From the NCBI RefSeq assembly GCF_002744715.1, contig NZ_KZ319372.1, positions 124,001 through 188,000 of the forward strand: DNA of 64,000 nt. The letters run 5' to 3'. Source of the DNA: Marinobacter profundi. Lineage in GTDB: Bacteria > Pseudomonadota > Gammaproteobacteria > Pseudomonadales > Oleiphilaceae. The notes below the pieces were generated by a model. It ran no database searches, was not told where the DNA came from, and saw only the letters and a program-made list of their open reading frames with translations. Positions 40,739 through 48,850 of this stretch are shown in pieces (within the stretch, counting starts at the first letter, position 1; every line of letters starts with the position of its first letter). The position numbers were made by a program, and so were the translations under genes.

Positions 40739-41323
40739 ATGTTTCAGCTGGTATTCAAGGGTGAGTGTACTCCGGGTACCGATCCTCAGGTGGTCCGCAA
40801 TAATGCCAGGAACCTGTTCAAGGCTTCGGTAGAACAGGTTGAGCGGATGTTCGCGGGCCAACCGGTGGTTATTCGCAATCGTCTGGAGCAGGATCAGGCG
40901 GAAAAGTATCGGGCGGTGCTGGCCCGCCACGGCATGGTGGCGTATGTGAAGCCGATGGCTGCTGCACCGCAGGCAGCGCCTGACTCCACCCCGGCAGCGA
41001 CCGAGACCGCGCCGGCGACGGCTGCCGGGGCTCCGCCGCCCGCAGAGCCGGCCGCCGTACCGGCTGTCGAGCCGGGTGACCGCCTGCCGGTTGCTGGCGA
41101 CAAGGTCGATGACATTCTGGCCGGCAGCGGCCTGACCCTGGATCCCCCGGGGGTTACCCTGGCCGAGCACCAGGAAGCGGAGGCGCCGATGTTCGAGCAT
41201 CTGGATGAATGGACGCTGGCACCGCCGGGGGCCGACATCGGTGTGGAACGGGACCTTCCACCCCCTCTGGTTCCGGACGTTTCCCATCTCTCCCTGGTGG
41301 ATGAGGACAAGGCGAAGCATTGA
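40739..41323 (+). CDS. Unrecognised protein with an N-terminal VFKGEC-type domain
   Basis: 194 residues. The first 70 (QLVFKGECTPGTDPQVV, LFKASVEQVERMF, PVVIRNRL) resemble a small domain I have seen at the N-terminus of various Pseudomonas-type proteins, sometimes fused to membrane domains; it has no function that I know. The remainder is an Ala/Pro/Glu-rich, probably disordered region with a DDILAGSGLTLDPPG segment that resembles end regions of the same proteins. AGGGAG lies 9 bases before the ATG at 40739. The patatin gene starts 10 bases after its stop. Confidence 0.75.
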   Translation: MFQLVFKGECTPGTDPQVVRNNARNLFKASVEQVERMFAGQPVVIRNRLEQDQAEKYRAVLARHGMVAYVKPMAAAPQAAPDSTPAATETAPATAAGAPPPAEPAAVPAVEPGDRLPVAGDKVDDILAGSGLTLDPPGVTLAEHQEAEAPMFEHLDEWTLAPPGADIGVERDLPPPLVPDVSHLSLVDEDKAKH

Positions 41324-41333
41324 CCACGCACGG

Positions 41334-43565
41334 ATGACACCTATGTTCAATCGCTGTGCCCTGAGTGGCCTGCTGGCACTGCTGGTCCTTGTCGCGCCGG
41401 CTGTGCTGGCGGAAACGCCGCAAGCCGAGCCGGGTTCCCGGCCCAAGATCGGCCTGGTGCTCAGCGGCGGCGGTGCCAAAGGGCTGGCCCATGTCGGGGT
41501 GCTGCGGGTACTGGAAGAAATGCGCGTGCCCGTGGACGTTATCGTCGGCACCAGCGCGGGATCGGCCATCGGTGCCCTTTATGCCCTCGGAATGCCGGTA
41601 GCGCAGATCGAGCAGCAGCTCATCGACATCAACTGGCTGGCCAGTTTCCGGGATGATCCCGGCCGCGCCTACAAGGCGGTGCGTCGCAAATCCGACGATT
41701 GGCGCTATCCGGTGGAACCCGGCATCGGAATCCGGCTGGATGGCATCCACCTGGGTAGTGGCATTATCGCGGGCCAGAACCTCGGCTTCATCCTCAACGA
41801 GCTGACCCGTGACGCCGCCCTTGTGGAAGACTTCGACCGCTTGCCGATCGCCTTCCGTGCCGTCGCCACTGACCTCGAAACCGGCGAGCAGGTTGTGCTG
41901 CGCCGTGGCGACCTCGCCACCGCCATCCGCGCCAGCATGAGCATTCCGGGAGTCTACGCTCCGGTGGTGCTGGACGGCCGGATGCTGGTGGATGGCGGGG
42001 TAGCCAATAACATTCCGGTCAGCGTGGCCCACGACATGGGCGCTGACATCATTATCGCAGTGGATATCACCGATCGCCTGCAGGATGTGGAGAGCCTGCG
42101 TGAGGCCTTTTCCGTGGTTGGCCAGCTGACCACGCTGATGACCCGAATGAACGCGGATCAGCAGCTGGAACTGCTGCAGGATCAGGATGTGCTGATCCGG
42201 CCGGATCTTGAGGGCCATGGCTCGACGGACTTCTACAACGCCCCGGTGATTTTTGAACTGGGCGCGACTGCCGCCCGGGAACACGCCACCGACCTCAGGC
42301 CCTTGCAGGTCAGCGAAGACGACTGGCGGGTCTATCAGGGGCATCGCAGTCACCGACCCGCCAGCATTGGCAACATCGTCGGGATCCGGATTGCTGATGA
42401 TATCCGGCTTGATCGCCGTTTTTTGCGGGCCCGGCTGCGTCAGAAGCTGGGTCAGCCGCTGGATGTGGATCAGCTCGAAGAGGACCTGAAACGGATATAC
42501 GGGCTCGGGTATTACGAGATGGTGTCCTACAGCCTTTCGCCGACCGGACAGGGCTCGGTCCTCAATGTCGTGGTCAAGGAAAAGAGCTGGGGGCCCAACT
42601 ACCTGAGTTTTGGTCTGGATTACGAAGACAACTTCAACGACGATACCCGCTTCAATGTTGGCGCGGCCCTGCGTATGACGGAGCTCAATGACTGGGGGGG
42701 TGAATGGAAGACCGGAGCTCGCCTGGGTACCGAACCGCGGATCCGTACCGAATGGTTCCAGCCCCTGGATTACGGGTTCAAGCGTTTCCTGATTGCGGGG
42801 GCGACCTATCAGCGCAATGAACAGAGTGTGTTCAACAGCACCGGGGATCGCATTGCCGAGGTGGATATCACCCAGCGCGAACTGGACCTGTCGCTGGGTA
42901 CCGAACTAGGTGTCAACGCCGAAGCGCGCTTGGGTATCACCCGCGGCTACGCCACGGTGGACGATCAGGTGGGTGCCAGGATTGCTCCGGGCGGCGCCAT
43001 TGACCAGGGTGGCTGGAATCTGCGTCTGGTCCATGACTCCCTGGACGATCCGTTTCTGCCGAAAAGTGGTGCTTTTGCCGGCATTCGCGGAGAGTACGAG
43101 CGGCCAGGAATGGGGGCAGACCGCAATCTGGACCGTTACACCATGATGCTGGCGGCAGGCGGGTCCTGGAACGAGTATGGCGTGGTCGGTCAGCTCTATG
43201 CCAGTGCGGTGACTGACGGCGTGCCGGGTGTTGAAAACTCGGTGTTGCTGGGTGGTTTCCGCCAGCTGTCTGCCTACAGCCGGGGTGAAATTGCCGGGCC
43301 GGATGCGGCCCTGGCCTCGGTGTTTGTCCATCAACGTTTTGGCGGGCCCTTTGTGCCTTATTTTGCCGGTGTCGGTTTCGAGACCGGCAATGCCTGGCAA
43401 TCGCTGGGCGATGCACGCTGGAATAACCTGTTGCGTTCCTGGAGCGTGTTTGCGGGGGTGGACACCTTTCTTGGTCCGGTCCAGTTGGCGACAGCCTACA
43501 ACAATCGGGACGACTGGAGCGCCTACCTGAATATCGGCTTCGCCTTCACCCAGCTATTCGATTAA
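41334..43565 (+). CDS. PlpD-like patatin phospholipase with Omp85 barrel
   Basis: About 743 residues. A signal peptide (1-26) is followed by a patatin lipase domain (about 37-225) with the oxyanion motif SGGGAKGLAHVG, the GTSAG serine elbow and the catalytic aspartate in LVDGGVANNIP. A POTRA-like domain (about 340-420, IRIADDIRLDRRFLRARL) and a 16-stranded surface-antigen barrel (about 430-743, ending IGFAFTQLFD) follow. This is the type Vd autotransporter layout of P. aeruginosa PlpD. The ATG at 41334 is given; an ATG at 41343 is equally possible. The lipase may be displayed or released at the outer membrane. Confidence 0.92.
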   Translation: MTPMFNRCALSGLLALLVLVAPAVLAETPQAEPGSRPKIGLVLSGGGAKGLAHVGVLRVLEEMRVPVDVIVGTSAGSAIGALYALGMPVAQIEQQLIDINWLASFRDDPGRAYKAVRRKSDDWRYPVEPGIGIRLDGIHLGSGIIAGQNLGFILNELTRDAALVEDFDRLPIAFRAVATDLETGEQVVLRRGDLATAIRASMSIPGVYAPVVLDGRMLVDGGVANNIPVSVAHDMGADIIIAVDITDRLQDVESLREAFSVVGQLTTLMTRMNADQQLELLQDQDVLIRPDLEGHGSTDFYNAPVIFELGATAAREHATDLRPLQVSEDDWRVYQGHRSHRPASIGNIVGIRIADDIRLDRRFLRARLRQKLGQPLDVDQLEEDLKRIYGLGYYEMVSYSLSPTGQGSVLNVVVKEKSWGPNYLSFGLDYEDNFNDDTRFNVGAALRMTELNDWGGEWKTGARLGTEPRIRTEWFQPLDYGFKRFLIAGATYQRNEQSVFNSTGDRIAEVDITQRELDLSLGTELGVNAEARLGITRGYATVDDQVGARIAPGGAIDQGGWNLRLVHDSLDDPFLPKSGAFAGIRGEYERPGMGADRNLDRYTMMLAAGGSWNEYGVVGQLYASAVTDGVPGVENSVLLGGFRQLSAYSRGEIAGPDAALASVFVHQRFGGPFVPYFAGVGFETGNAWQSLGDARWNNLLRSWSVFAGVDTFLGPVQLATAYNNRDDWSAYLNIGFAFTQLFD

Positions 43566-43573
43566 CGCGCCGC

Positions 43574-43957
43574 TCAGATCGGACCGATCGGGGCAATCAG
43601 GTACAGCACCGGCTGCTCGCAGGAGCCGCTCAGCGGGCGCCGCAACAGAGCCTTGTATTCCGCTCCGCGTGTGGCGCCCGGTGGCGTCGGGTAGAACAGG
43701 ATCTCGTCACCGGGGAAAAACTGCCAGGTCCCATTTCCGTTGCCGTCTGCGGTTGCTTCCACCAGCAGGATGGCGACGCCTTTTACCTGGCTCCAGGCAC
43801 AGGGCAGCTCCGGTTGCGGTACCGCAGGCGGGTCCTCTGGCGGTGCCGGCATCATCGGGGTGACCGCCGTTTCGCGGGGGGCGGTGGCACAGGCGACCAG
43901 CAGCAGGGTCAGGCCCAGTCCGAGGCCGCCGCGGAACAGGTCAGCGCACGGCATCAT
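43574..43957 (-). CDS. Small lipoprotein of unknown function
   Basis: 127 residues. A signal peptide ends in the lipobox LLVAC, followed by a proline-rich linker (PAPPEDPPAVPQPELP) and a domain of about 75 residues with two cysteines. I do not recognise it. The ATG at 43957 has AAGGA 8 bases upstream, and the start overlaps the 3' end of the GntR gene by 17 bases, so the two are probably cotranscribed. Confidence 0.75.
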   Translation of the reverse strand: MMPCADLFRGGLGLGLTLLLVACATAPRETAVTPMMPAPPEDPPAVPQPELPCAWSQVKGVAILLVEATADGNGNGTWQFFPGDEILFYPTPPGATRGAEYKALLRRPLSGSCEQPVLYLIAPIGPI

Positions 43958-44627
43958 TGGTCTGTTCCTTGACCTCGAGGGCAGCAAGTACCTGTTCGCA
44001 TTGCAGGCTCGCGTAGCGGCGCAGGATGTCGGTCAGCCGTTCTTCATCGCGGGCGCGGATGGCCTCGATGGATTCCCGCATGTGGGCCAGGTTGTCTTCC
44101 AGCAGCTTCTGACTGCCCTGGCGGAACGCCACGAAGGCACAGCGTTTGGCGGACGGCCAGAGGTCGTCAATGGCGGCGACGATAAAATAGTTGTCAGCGT
44201 AGGCCAGGGAGGCCTGGGTATATTCGATGCCCAGTTCCAGGAACGCCAGCAGGTCGTTGTTCTGGTGACAGGCTTCCATCCGCTCATAGAGCGACTCCAG
44301 TCGCGTCATATCCTGCGGCTGCCACTGGCGGGCCAGTTTGCGCCCGGTATGGGTGAGGTAGAGCTCGAGTATTTCGTAGAGGCTGCGGACAAAGAAATGA
44401 TCGAGCTCGGTGACGAAAGCACCCTTGCGCGGCACGTTGCGGACCAGGTGGCGCTTTTCCAGTAACAGCAGTCCTTCGCGGATGGAGCCGTGGCTGACGT
44501 CCAGCTGTTTGGCCATGGCGGTTTCATAAATCCGCTCGCCGGAGTGCAGTTGCCCGAAGGCAATCAGGTTTTCGATGTGGCGGGCCACCTGCTCGGTGAG
44601 GGTTTCTCTGGGTTTGAACGTGTTCAT
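43941..44627 (-). CDS. GntR family transcriptional regulator (FCD type)
   Basis: 228-residue regulator. The winged helix at about 8-75 has the GntR pattern LTEQVARHIENLIAFGQLHSGERI and VSHGSIREGLLLLEKR. The all-helical FCD ligand-binding domain spans about 85-215; its usual metal-binding histidines are hard to assign, so the ligand (often an organic or fatty acid) cannot be told. It precedes the lipoprotein gene with which it overlaps. Confidence 0.9.
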   Translation of the reverse strand: MNTFKPRETLTEQVARHIENLIAFGQLHSGERIYETAMAKQLDVSHGSIREGLLLLEKRHLVRNVPRKGAFVTELDHFFVRSLYEILELYLTHTGRKLARQWQPQDMTRLESLYERMEACHQNNDLLAFLELGIEYTQASLAYADNYFIVAAIDDLWPSAKRCAFVAFRQGSQKLLEDNLAHMRESIEAIRARDEERLTDILRRYASLQCEQVLAALEVKEQTNDAVR

Positions 44628-44722
44628 GGACCTGGTTAACTGCCGTCAGGGGGGCGAATCGGATGTCGCGAATACTCTCATATTCCGCGCCGCGGGAAAA
44701 CGTCCCGCACTATCCCGTGGGG

Positions 44723-46153
44723 TCAGAGTACCGGTGCCAGCAGGCGGACGGCCCGGCAACACAGCCGGAACAGGTGGGAGCGATCGCGATAGTCCCGCTC
44801 GGTCATCAGCCGGCATTTGGTGAGATCTTCCTCGAGCATCCCGGTAACGTCGCGGACCAGCGCCCGGCCGGTGGACAGCGTGGTGATCTCGAAGTTCAGC
44901 CGCATTGACCGGTTGTCCAGATTGGCGGTGCCGATCGCGGCATAGCGGTCATCCACCAGGACCACCTTCTGGTGCATGAAGCCAGCCTGGTACTGATAGA
45001 TGCCGATGCCAGCGGCAGACGCCTGGACCAGATAGGAATATGCCGCGAGCCGGATCAGCGGCTGGTCCGATTTTTCGGGGATGATGATGCGTACGTCCAC
45101 GCCCCGCAGCGCCGCCAGTTGCAGCGCGTTCACCACCTGGAAGTCCGGCACGAAATAGGGTGAGGCAATCCAGATTCGGGAACGGGCGTTATTGATGCAA
45201 TTGAGAAAAAACAGGGTGCAGGTTTCGTAAGGGTCGGCCGGCCCGGTGGCCAGCACCAGCACGTTCTCGCCGTCAGGGTCGGGCTCCGGCGCATCCCAGT
45301 TCAGCCGGGGAATGTCGTTAGCTGCCCAGTTCCAGTCCTCCAGCCAGGCCAGTTGCAGGCCCAGGACTGCGGCGCCGGTTATGCGGCAGTGGGTATCCCG
45401 CCAGGGCTCCTGATCCATTGCCGTGCCGAGGTACTCGTCGCCCAGGTTGATGCCACCGACAAAGCCGATGGTGCCATCGCACACCAGCAGTTTGCGGTGA
45501 TTGCGAAAGTTGATCTGGAACCGCCGCCGGCGGATGTTGCCGTCACCGAACGAGGCGATCCTGGCGCCGGCGCTGCTCAACTCCTTCAGGTAGCGGCCGG
45601 ACAGGAAGGCGCTGCCGATGTCGTCGTAGATAAACCACACCTTGACGCCTTCGGCCAGCTTACGCTTGAGAATCGACTTGATGCGCTGGCCGACCCGGTC
45701 CGAACGCACGATATAGAACTCCAGCAGAATATAGTCCTGAGCGCTTTCCATGGCTTCGAACAGGGCGTCGAAGGTAGCCACACCGTCTTTCAACAGGGTG
45801 CAGTGATTGCCTGCGGTAAAGGGCTGGCGGGCCAGTTTGCACAGCACCTGCAGTTCGTCACTCAGGTGTTCCTGCTGTGGACTGGTAATGGCCGCGGTTT
45901 GTTGCTCAAACTGATTCAGCAGCGGAGCCAGGGTCTGGTCGCCCATCCGGCGTGCACTGACGTAGCCGGAGAACCGGTTGCGACCGAACAGCATGAACAG
46001 AGGGACCGCCAGGTAGGGCAGGCCGAGCAGGCCGATGATCCAGGCAATCGCGCCCTGGGCAGTCCGGTAGGTCAGCAGGATGCGGTGCACACAAACCAGC
46101 GCCACACCGTAGACGACGGCCAGGATAATCGCGATCAGCGAGAGGTCAGCCAT
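44723..46153 (-). CDS. cls: Cardiolipin synthase
   Basis: 476-residue inner-membrane phospholipase D-family enzyme that makes cardiolipin. Two N-terminal helices (about 3-22 and 33-55) are followed by two HKD motifs: HRKLLVCDGTIGFVGG near 215 and HQKVVLVDDRYAAIGTANLDNRSM near 395. ClsA-like length and layout. The ATG at 46153 has GGAG upstream and lies only 2 bases after the stop of an AraC regulator, so the two form an operon, an uncommon pairing. Confidence 0.93.
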   Translation of the reverse strand: MADLSLIAIILAVVYGVALVCVHRILLTYRTAQGAIAWIIGLLGLPYLAVPLFMLFGRNRFSGYVSARRMGDQTLAPLLNQFEQQTAAITSPQQEHLSDELQVLCKLARQPFTAGNHCTLLKDGVATFDALFEAMESAQDYILLEFYIVRSDRVGQRIKSILKRKLAEGVKVWFIYDDIGSAFLSGRYLKELSSAGARIASFGDGNIRRRRFQINFRNHRKLLVCDGTIGFVGGINLGDEYLGTAMDQEPWRDTHCRITGAAVLGLQLAWLEDWNWAANDIPRLNWDAPEPDPDGENVLVLATGPADPYETCTLFFLNCINNARSRIWIASPYFVPDFQVVNALQLAALRGVDVRIIIPEKSDQPLIRLAAYSYLVQASAAGIGIYQYQAGFMHQKVVLVDDRYAAIGTANLDNRSMRLNFEITTLSTGRALVRDVTGMLEEDLTKCRLMTERDYRDRSHLFRLCCRAVRLLAPVL

Positions 46154-46155
46154 GG

Positions 46156-47196
46156 TTACTCCGATTCCTCGGGCGATCCCATGGCCAGGCAGCGCGCCCG
46201 GTACTGGGCCGGGGCAACCCCCGTCCACCGCTTGAAGGCGCGGCTGAAGGCACTGAGCTCGGAGAACCCCAGCAGGAACGCGATCTCACCGAGGGCGTAG
46301 CGATCCGCCGCGACATAGCGCAGGGCCTTATCCTTGCGAACCTGCTCCACCAGGTCGTGGAAGCTCATGCCTTCCTTCTTGAGCCGGCGGTACAGGGTCT
46401 GCCGGCTCATATGGCATTGCCGCGCCAGGCTGTCGGCATCAATCCGCTCGGTGGACATTTGCCGCGAGATCAGGCGGCGGACCTTGCGGCTGAACGAACG
46501 CCGGGTCTGGATTCGTGCCAGCAGGCTGTTGACCTGGCGCAGGACCGCCGAATAGACGTAGGGGTTGCGGCGGGGGATCGGGTGCTCAAGGAAGCGGCTG
46601 GCGAAGGCGATCCGGGTGCTGCCGCTGCCAAAGCGCACAGGCCCCCCCAGCAGGGCCTCGTACTCATTGCCGTAGGCTGGTTCCGGGTGAGCGATTTCGG
46701 CCCAGTCTACGGTAATCTGCGGGTGGATGAAGTGACGGGTGCGGGATAGCGCCGCCGCCAGAGTCCGGTCCATGTCCTGTCGGCAGTAGTGCCCGGGAAT
46801 ATCGGGCTGCCAGGTGAGAATCGCCTGATCCTCACTGTGTTCGAAGCTGAGCAGAACCGATTCGTTGACCAGGCGGTGCAGGCGGACGTATTGGGTGACG
46901 GCCTCGCCGAGGGTGTCGCAGTTAAAGAAGACGTGGCCAACCAGGCCCATACGCTCGGGGTCCACCACCGCGCCGGCATGAAGGCCAACGGCGGGATCCC
47001 CGGTCACCTGCTCGGCGTACTCCCATAACCGGTAATGGCGATCTGCGGCGACCCGCCGGTCCGGATCCTGCAGTTGCTCCAGGCTGGCGCCGGTTATCTC
47101 CTCCACCCGGGCCGGTTCCAGCAACCCCAGGTTGTCCAGGTAGTGGATCAGCGCCAGAGTGCTGGAGGCCGCCACCGCCGGTGGATTGACCGCCAC
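46156..47196 (-). CDS. AraC family regulator (Arabinose_bd type)
   Basis: 346-residue regulator. The N-terminal effector domain (about 10-200) belongs to the OruR/ArgR-like Arabinose_bd group, with LWEYAEQVTGDPAVGLHAG. The C-terminal double helix-turn-helix (about 240-335) has ADSLARQCHMSRQTLYRRLKK and LGEIAFLLGFSELSAFSRAFKRWTG. The frame is open to a TTG at 47265. I place the start at a GTG at 47196, which has GGAG 9 bases upstream; a TTG at 47223 with GAGGA is another option. It is cotranscribed with cls and divergent from a 30-codon gene. Confidence 0.87.
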   Translation of the reverse strand: MAVNPPAVAASSTLALIHYLDNLGLLEPARVEEITGASLEQLQDPDRRVAADRHYRLWEYAEQVTGDPAVGLHAGAVVDPERMGLVGHVFFNCDTLGEAVTQYVRLHRLVNESVLLSFEHSEDQAILTWQPDIPGHYCRQDMDRTLAAALSRTRHFIHPQITVDWAEIAHPEPAYGNEYEALLGGPVRFGSGSTRIAFASRFLEHPIPRRNPYVYSAVLRQVNSLLARIQTRRSFSRKVRRLISRQMSTERIDADSLARQCHMSRQTLYRRLKKEGMSFHDLVEQVRKDKALRYVAADRYALGEIAFLLGFSELSAFSRAFKRWTGVAPAQYRARCLAMGSPEESE

Positions 47197-47249
47197 TGCG
47201 GTTTGCTCCGATGACTCGGTCAACTTTGCTCGGTCCTCGTACGGCTGTT

Positions 47250-47304
47250 TGTCAGATTGATACAAAATGTCAAATGGCTGGGTCAGCCTGTCAACGGTTT
47301 GTCA
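47250..47304. promoter_or_regulatory. Four direct TGTCA repeats upstream of the AraC gene and small ORF
   Basis: TGTCA occurs in the same orientation at 47250, 47268, 47289 and 47300. The distances (18, 21, 11) are near whole helical turns for the last three. AraC-type activators commonly bind such direct half-sites; P. aeruginosa ArgR, a relative, is known to recognise a TGTC-containing site. The repeats lie between the AraC gene and the small ORF at 47373, so either could be controlled. Confidence 0.45.
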
Positions 47305-47372
47305 TGGCTTTAACGATAGCATTAGACCATCGCACAAAGGCAATCAATCTGCCGTAAACCGGAGGTATTTTT

Positions 47373-47465
47373 ATGGAAAATCCGCTGTTTGTTCCAAATA
47401 CCGAGCAAGAACGCAAGAATTTCGAAGCGTTGGCCGAGTACCTGAACAACATGTACTTCTGTTGA
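47373..47465 (+). CDS. Predicted 30-residue small protein
   Basis: A short frame of 30 codons with a GGAGG exactly 7 bases before its ATG, the best ribosome site in the area, and a strong terminator 50 bases after its stop. The peptide starts MENPLFVPN, has a charged helical middle (TEQERKNFEAL) and ends NNMYFC. Its base composition is clearly lower in GC than the neighbours. No signal sequence is visible. The MYF ending recalls the PQQ precursor PqqA, but the Glu-x3-Tyr core is absent and no radical SAM gene is near. Alternatives are a regulatory leader peptide or a dual-function small RNA. Confidence 0.6.
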   Translation: MENPLFVPNTEQERKNFEALAEYLNNMYFC

Positions 47466-47514
47466 TGATTCGGAAGGTGTCTCAGAGACTTGTTCACTGA
47501 TTTCTGAGGATTAC

Positions 47515-47540
47515 GGGCCGGCTTGCCGGCCCCTTTTTTT
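47515..47540 (+). terminator. Rho-independent terminator after the 30-codon gene
   Basis: An 8-base perfect inverted repeat (47515-47522 with 47525-47532), best drawn as a 7-bp stem with a 4-base loop, is followed by C and seven T. It is strong and specific for the plus strand. Since no other gene lies upstream on this strand for over 3 kb, it supports a separate transcript covering 47373-47465. Confidence 0.9.
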
Positions 47541-47715
47541 GTCGCAAACGTCCTGTCCCCGTCCCCCCCCCCTGTTTTCCTGCTGTCCTTCCACTGTCCG
47601 CGGCGGTCACCCGCTCGCTCGGCCTGTACAGACAGAGGGCTGTGCCGCCGGTCATTGAGTGTTAATGTAAGCCGCTGACCAGACGTCTGTTTCACAGTAA
47701 GCGAGGAGCCAGTTC

Positions 47716-48498
47716 ATGAGTGTTGCGCTTAACGGCCGGGTTACCGGCACCGGCAAGCCCCTGATCATACTGCACGGCCTGTTCGGTTCGATGGAGAACC
47801 TGGGGGCCATTGCCAAACGGCTGGAAGACCAGTGGCAGATCCATGCCCTGAACCAGCGCAACCATGGTCGCTCACCCCACAGTGACGTCATGGATTACCC
47901 GGCGATGGCCGCGGATGTGATTGCCTATATGGACGCCCAGGGGCTCAGCAGTGCCGCCATTCTCGGTCACTCGATGGGCGGCAAGACCGCGATGCAGGTC
48001 GCGCTGACCTATCCGGACCGGGTGGACCACCTGATCGTCGCGGACATCGCTCCGGTCACCTACAAGCCCCGCCATGATGCCATCCTGGAAGGTATGACAG
48101 CGATTGACCCGTCCGGCTTCAAGTCCCGGCAGGAGGCGGATGTCGCCCTTGCTCACTACGTGGAAATGCCCGGGGTGCGCCAGTTCCTGCTGAAGAATCT
48201 GGAGCGGATTCCGACGGGGGAGAGTGGGGCTGGCGGTTTCCGCTGGCGGATCAATGTCCCGGTGATCGAGGCCTGTTACCCCAATCTGGCGGCCGCTCCG
48301 GAGGGGGACGCTTTCGAGGGGCCGACCCTGTTCATCAAGGGTGCCGACTCCGCCTACATCCAGGACAAGCATCGGGACGAGATTGCCCGGCTGTTTCCAA
48401 AGGCCGAATTGCAGATCATTGAGGGCACCGGACACTGGCTGCACGCCGAACAGCCGGACCGGTTTGCCGAGCTGTGCCGGAATTTCCTCGCAGCCTGA
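47716..48498 (+). CDS. YbfF-like alpha/beta hydrolase
   Basis: 260-residue soluble esterase of the alpha/beta-hydrolase fold. The oxyanion region is LHGLFGSMENLG near 17, the nucleophile serine lies in GHSMGGKTAMQ near 88, and the acid and base residues are in KGADSAYI and the GTGHWLHAEQP end. It closely resembles the YbfF acyl-CoA esterase family. GAGGAG lies 9 bases before the ATG. A separate unit, 175 bases after the small-gene terminator. Confidence 0.9.
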   Translation: MSVALNGRVTGTGKPLIILHGLFGSMENLGAIAKRLEDQWQIHALNQRNHGRSPHSDVMDYPAMAADVIAYMDAQGLSSAAILGHSMGGKTAMQVALTYPDRVDHLIVADIAPVTYKPRHDAILEGMTAIDPSGFKSRQEADVALAHYVEMPGVRQFLLKNLERIPTGESGAGGFRWRINVPVIEACYPNLAAAPEGDAFEGPTLFIKGADSAYIQDKHRDEIARLFPKAELQIIEGTGHWLHAEQPDRFAELCRNFLAA

Positions 48499-48511
48499 CC
48501 CGGTGCCGGGA

Positions 48512-48670
48512 TCAGGCTTCTGCCTGGTCCCCGGCCGGGCGAAGGTCGCCGCCGGGAGCATTCAGGGCAGCCATCTTGCGATCAAACACCGTTTTGGCGC
48601 TGAACACGATACCGCCCATCACCAGAAGTGCCGCGACGGTGAACAGGGGAGAGGTGATTTCGTAAAGCAT
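48512..48670 (-). CDS. Predicted 52-residue single-pass membrane protein
   Basis: A short frame with CCGGAG 6 bases before the ATG at 48670; the longer frame (to 48706) has no ribosome site. The peptide has one clear membrane helix at about 8-28 (PLFTVAALLVMGGIVFSAK) and a charged, proline-containing cytosolic tail ending AEA. I do not recognise it. It converges on the YbfF-like gene, 13 bases apart. Confidence 0.55.
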   Translation of the reverse strand: MLYEITSPLFTVAALLVMGGIVFSAKTVFDRKMAALNAPGGDLRPAGDQAEA

Positions 48671-48850
48671 CGGAACTCCGGAGTGTGGTCTGGCGACCCT
48701 TGACAAGGGGTGGTTAAAAAATGAACGGCGACTATACCCGAGCCAGTGGCCCGCTTCAACCGCCGCCCTGAACGGCCTGCCTGAGCATTGGGTGGTTCGG
48801 CGCCCTCTGCTATGGTTCGGTCGTGCTCTGATAAAAAAAGGATTCGGCGT

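Noticed and set aside
47373..47465. PqqA (PQQ precursor) identity for the 30-codon gene
   Set aside because: The cross-linked Glu-x3-Tyr core is missing and no pqqB-E gene is nearby; only the MYF ending is shared.
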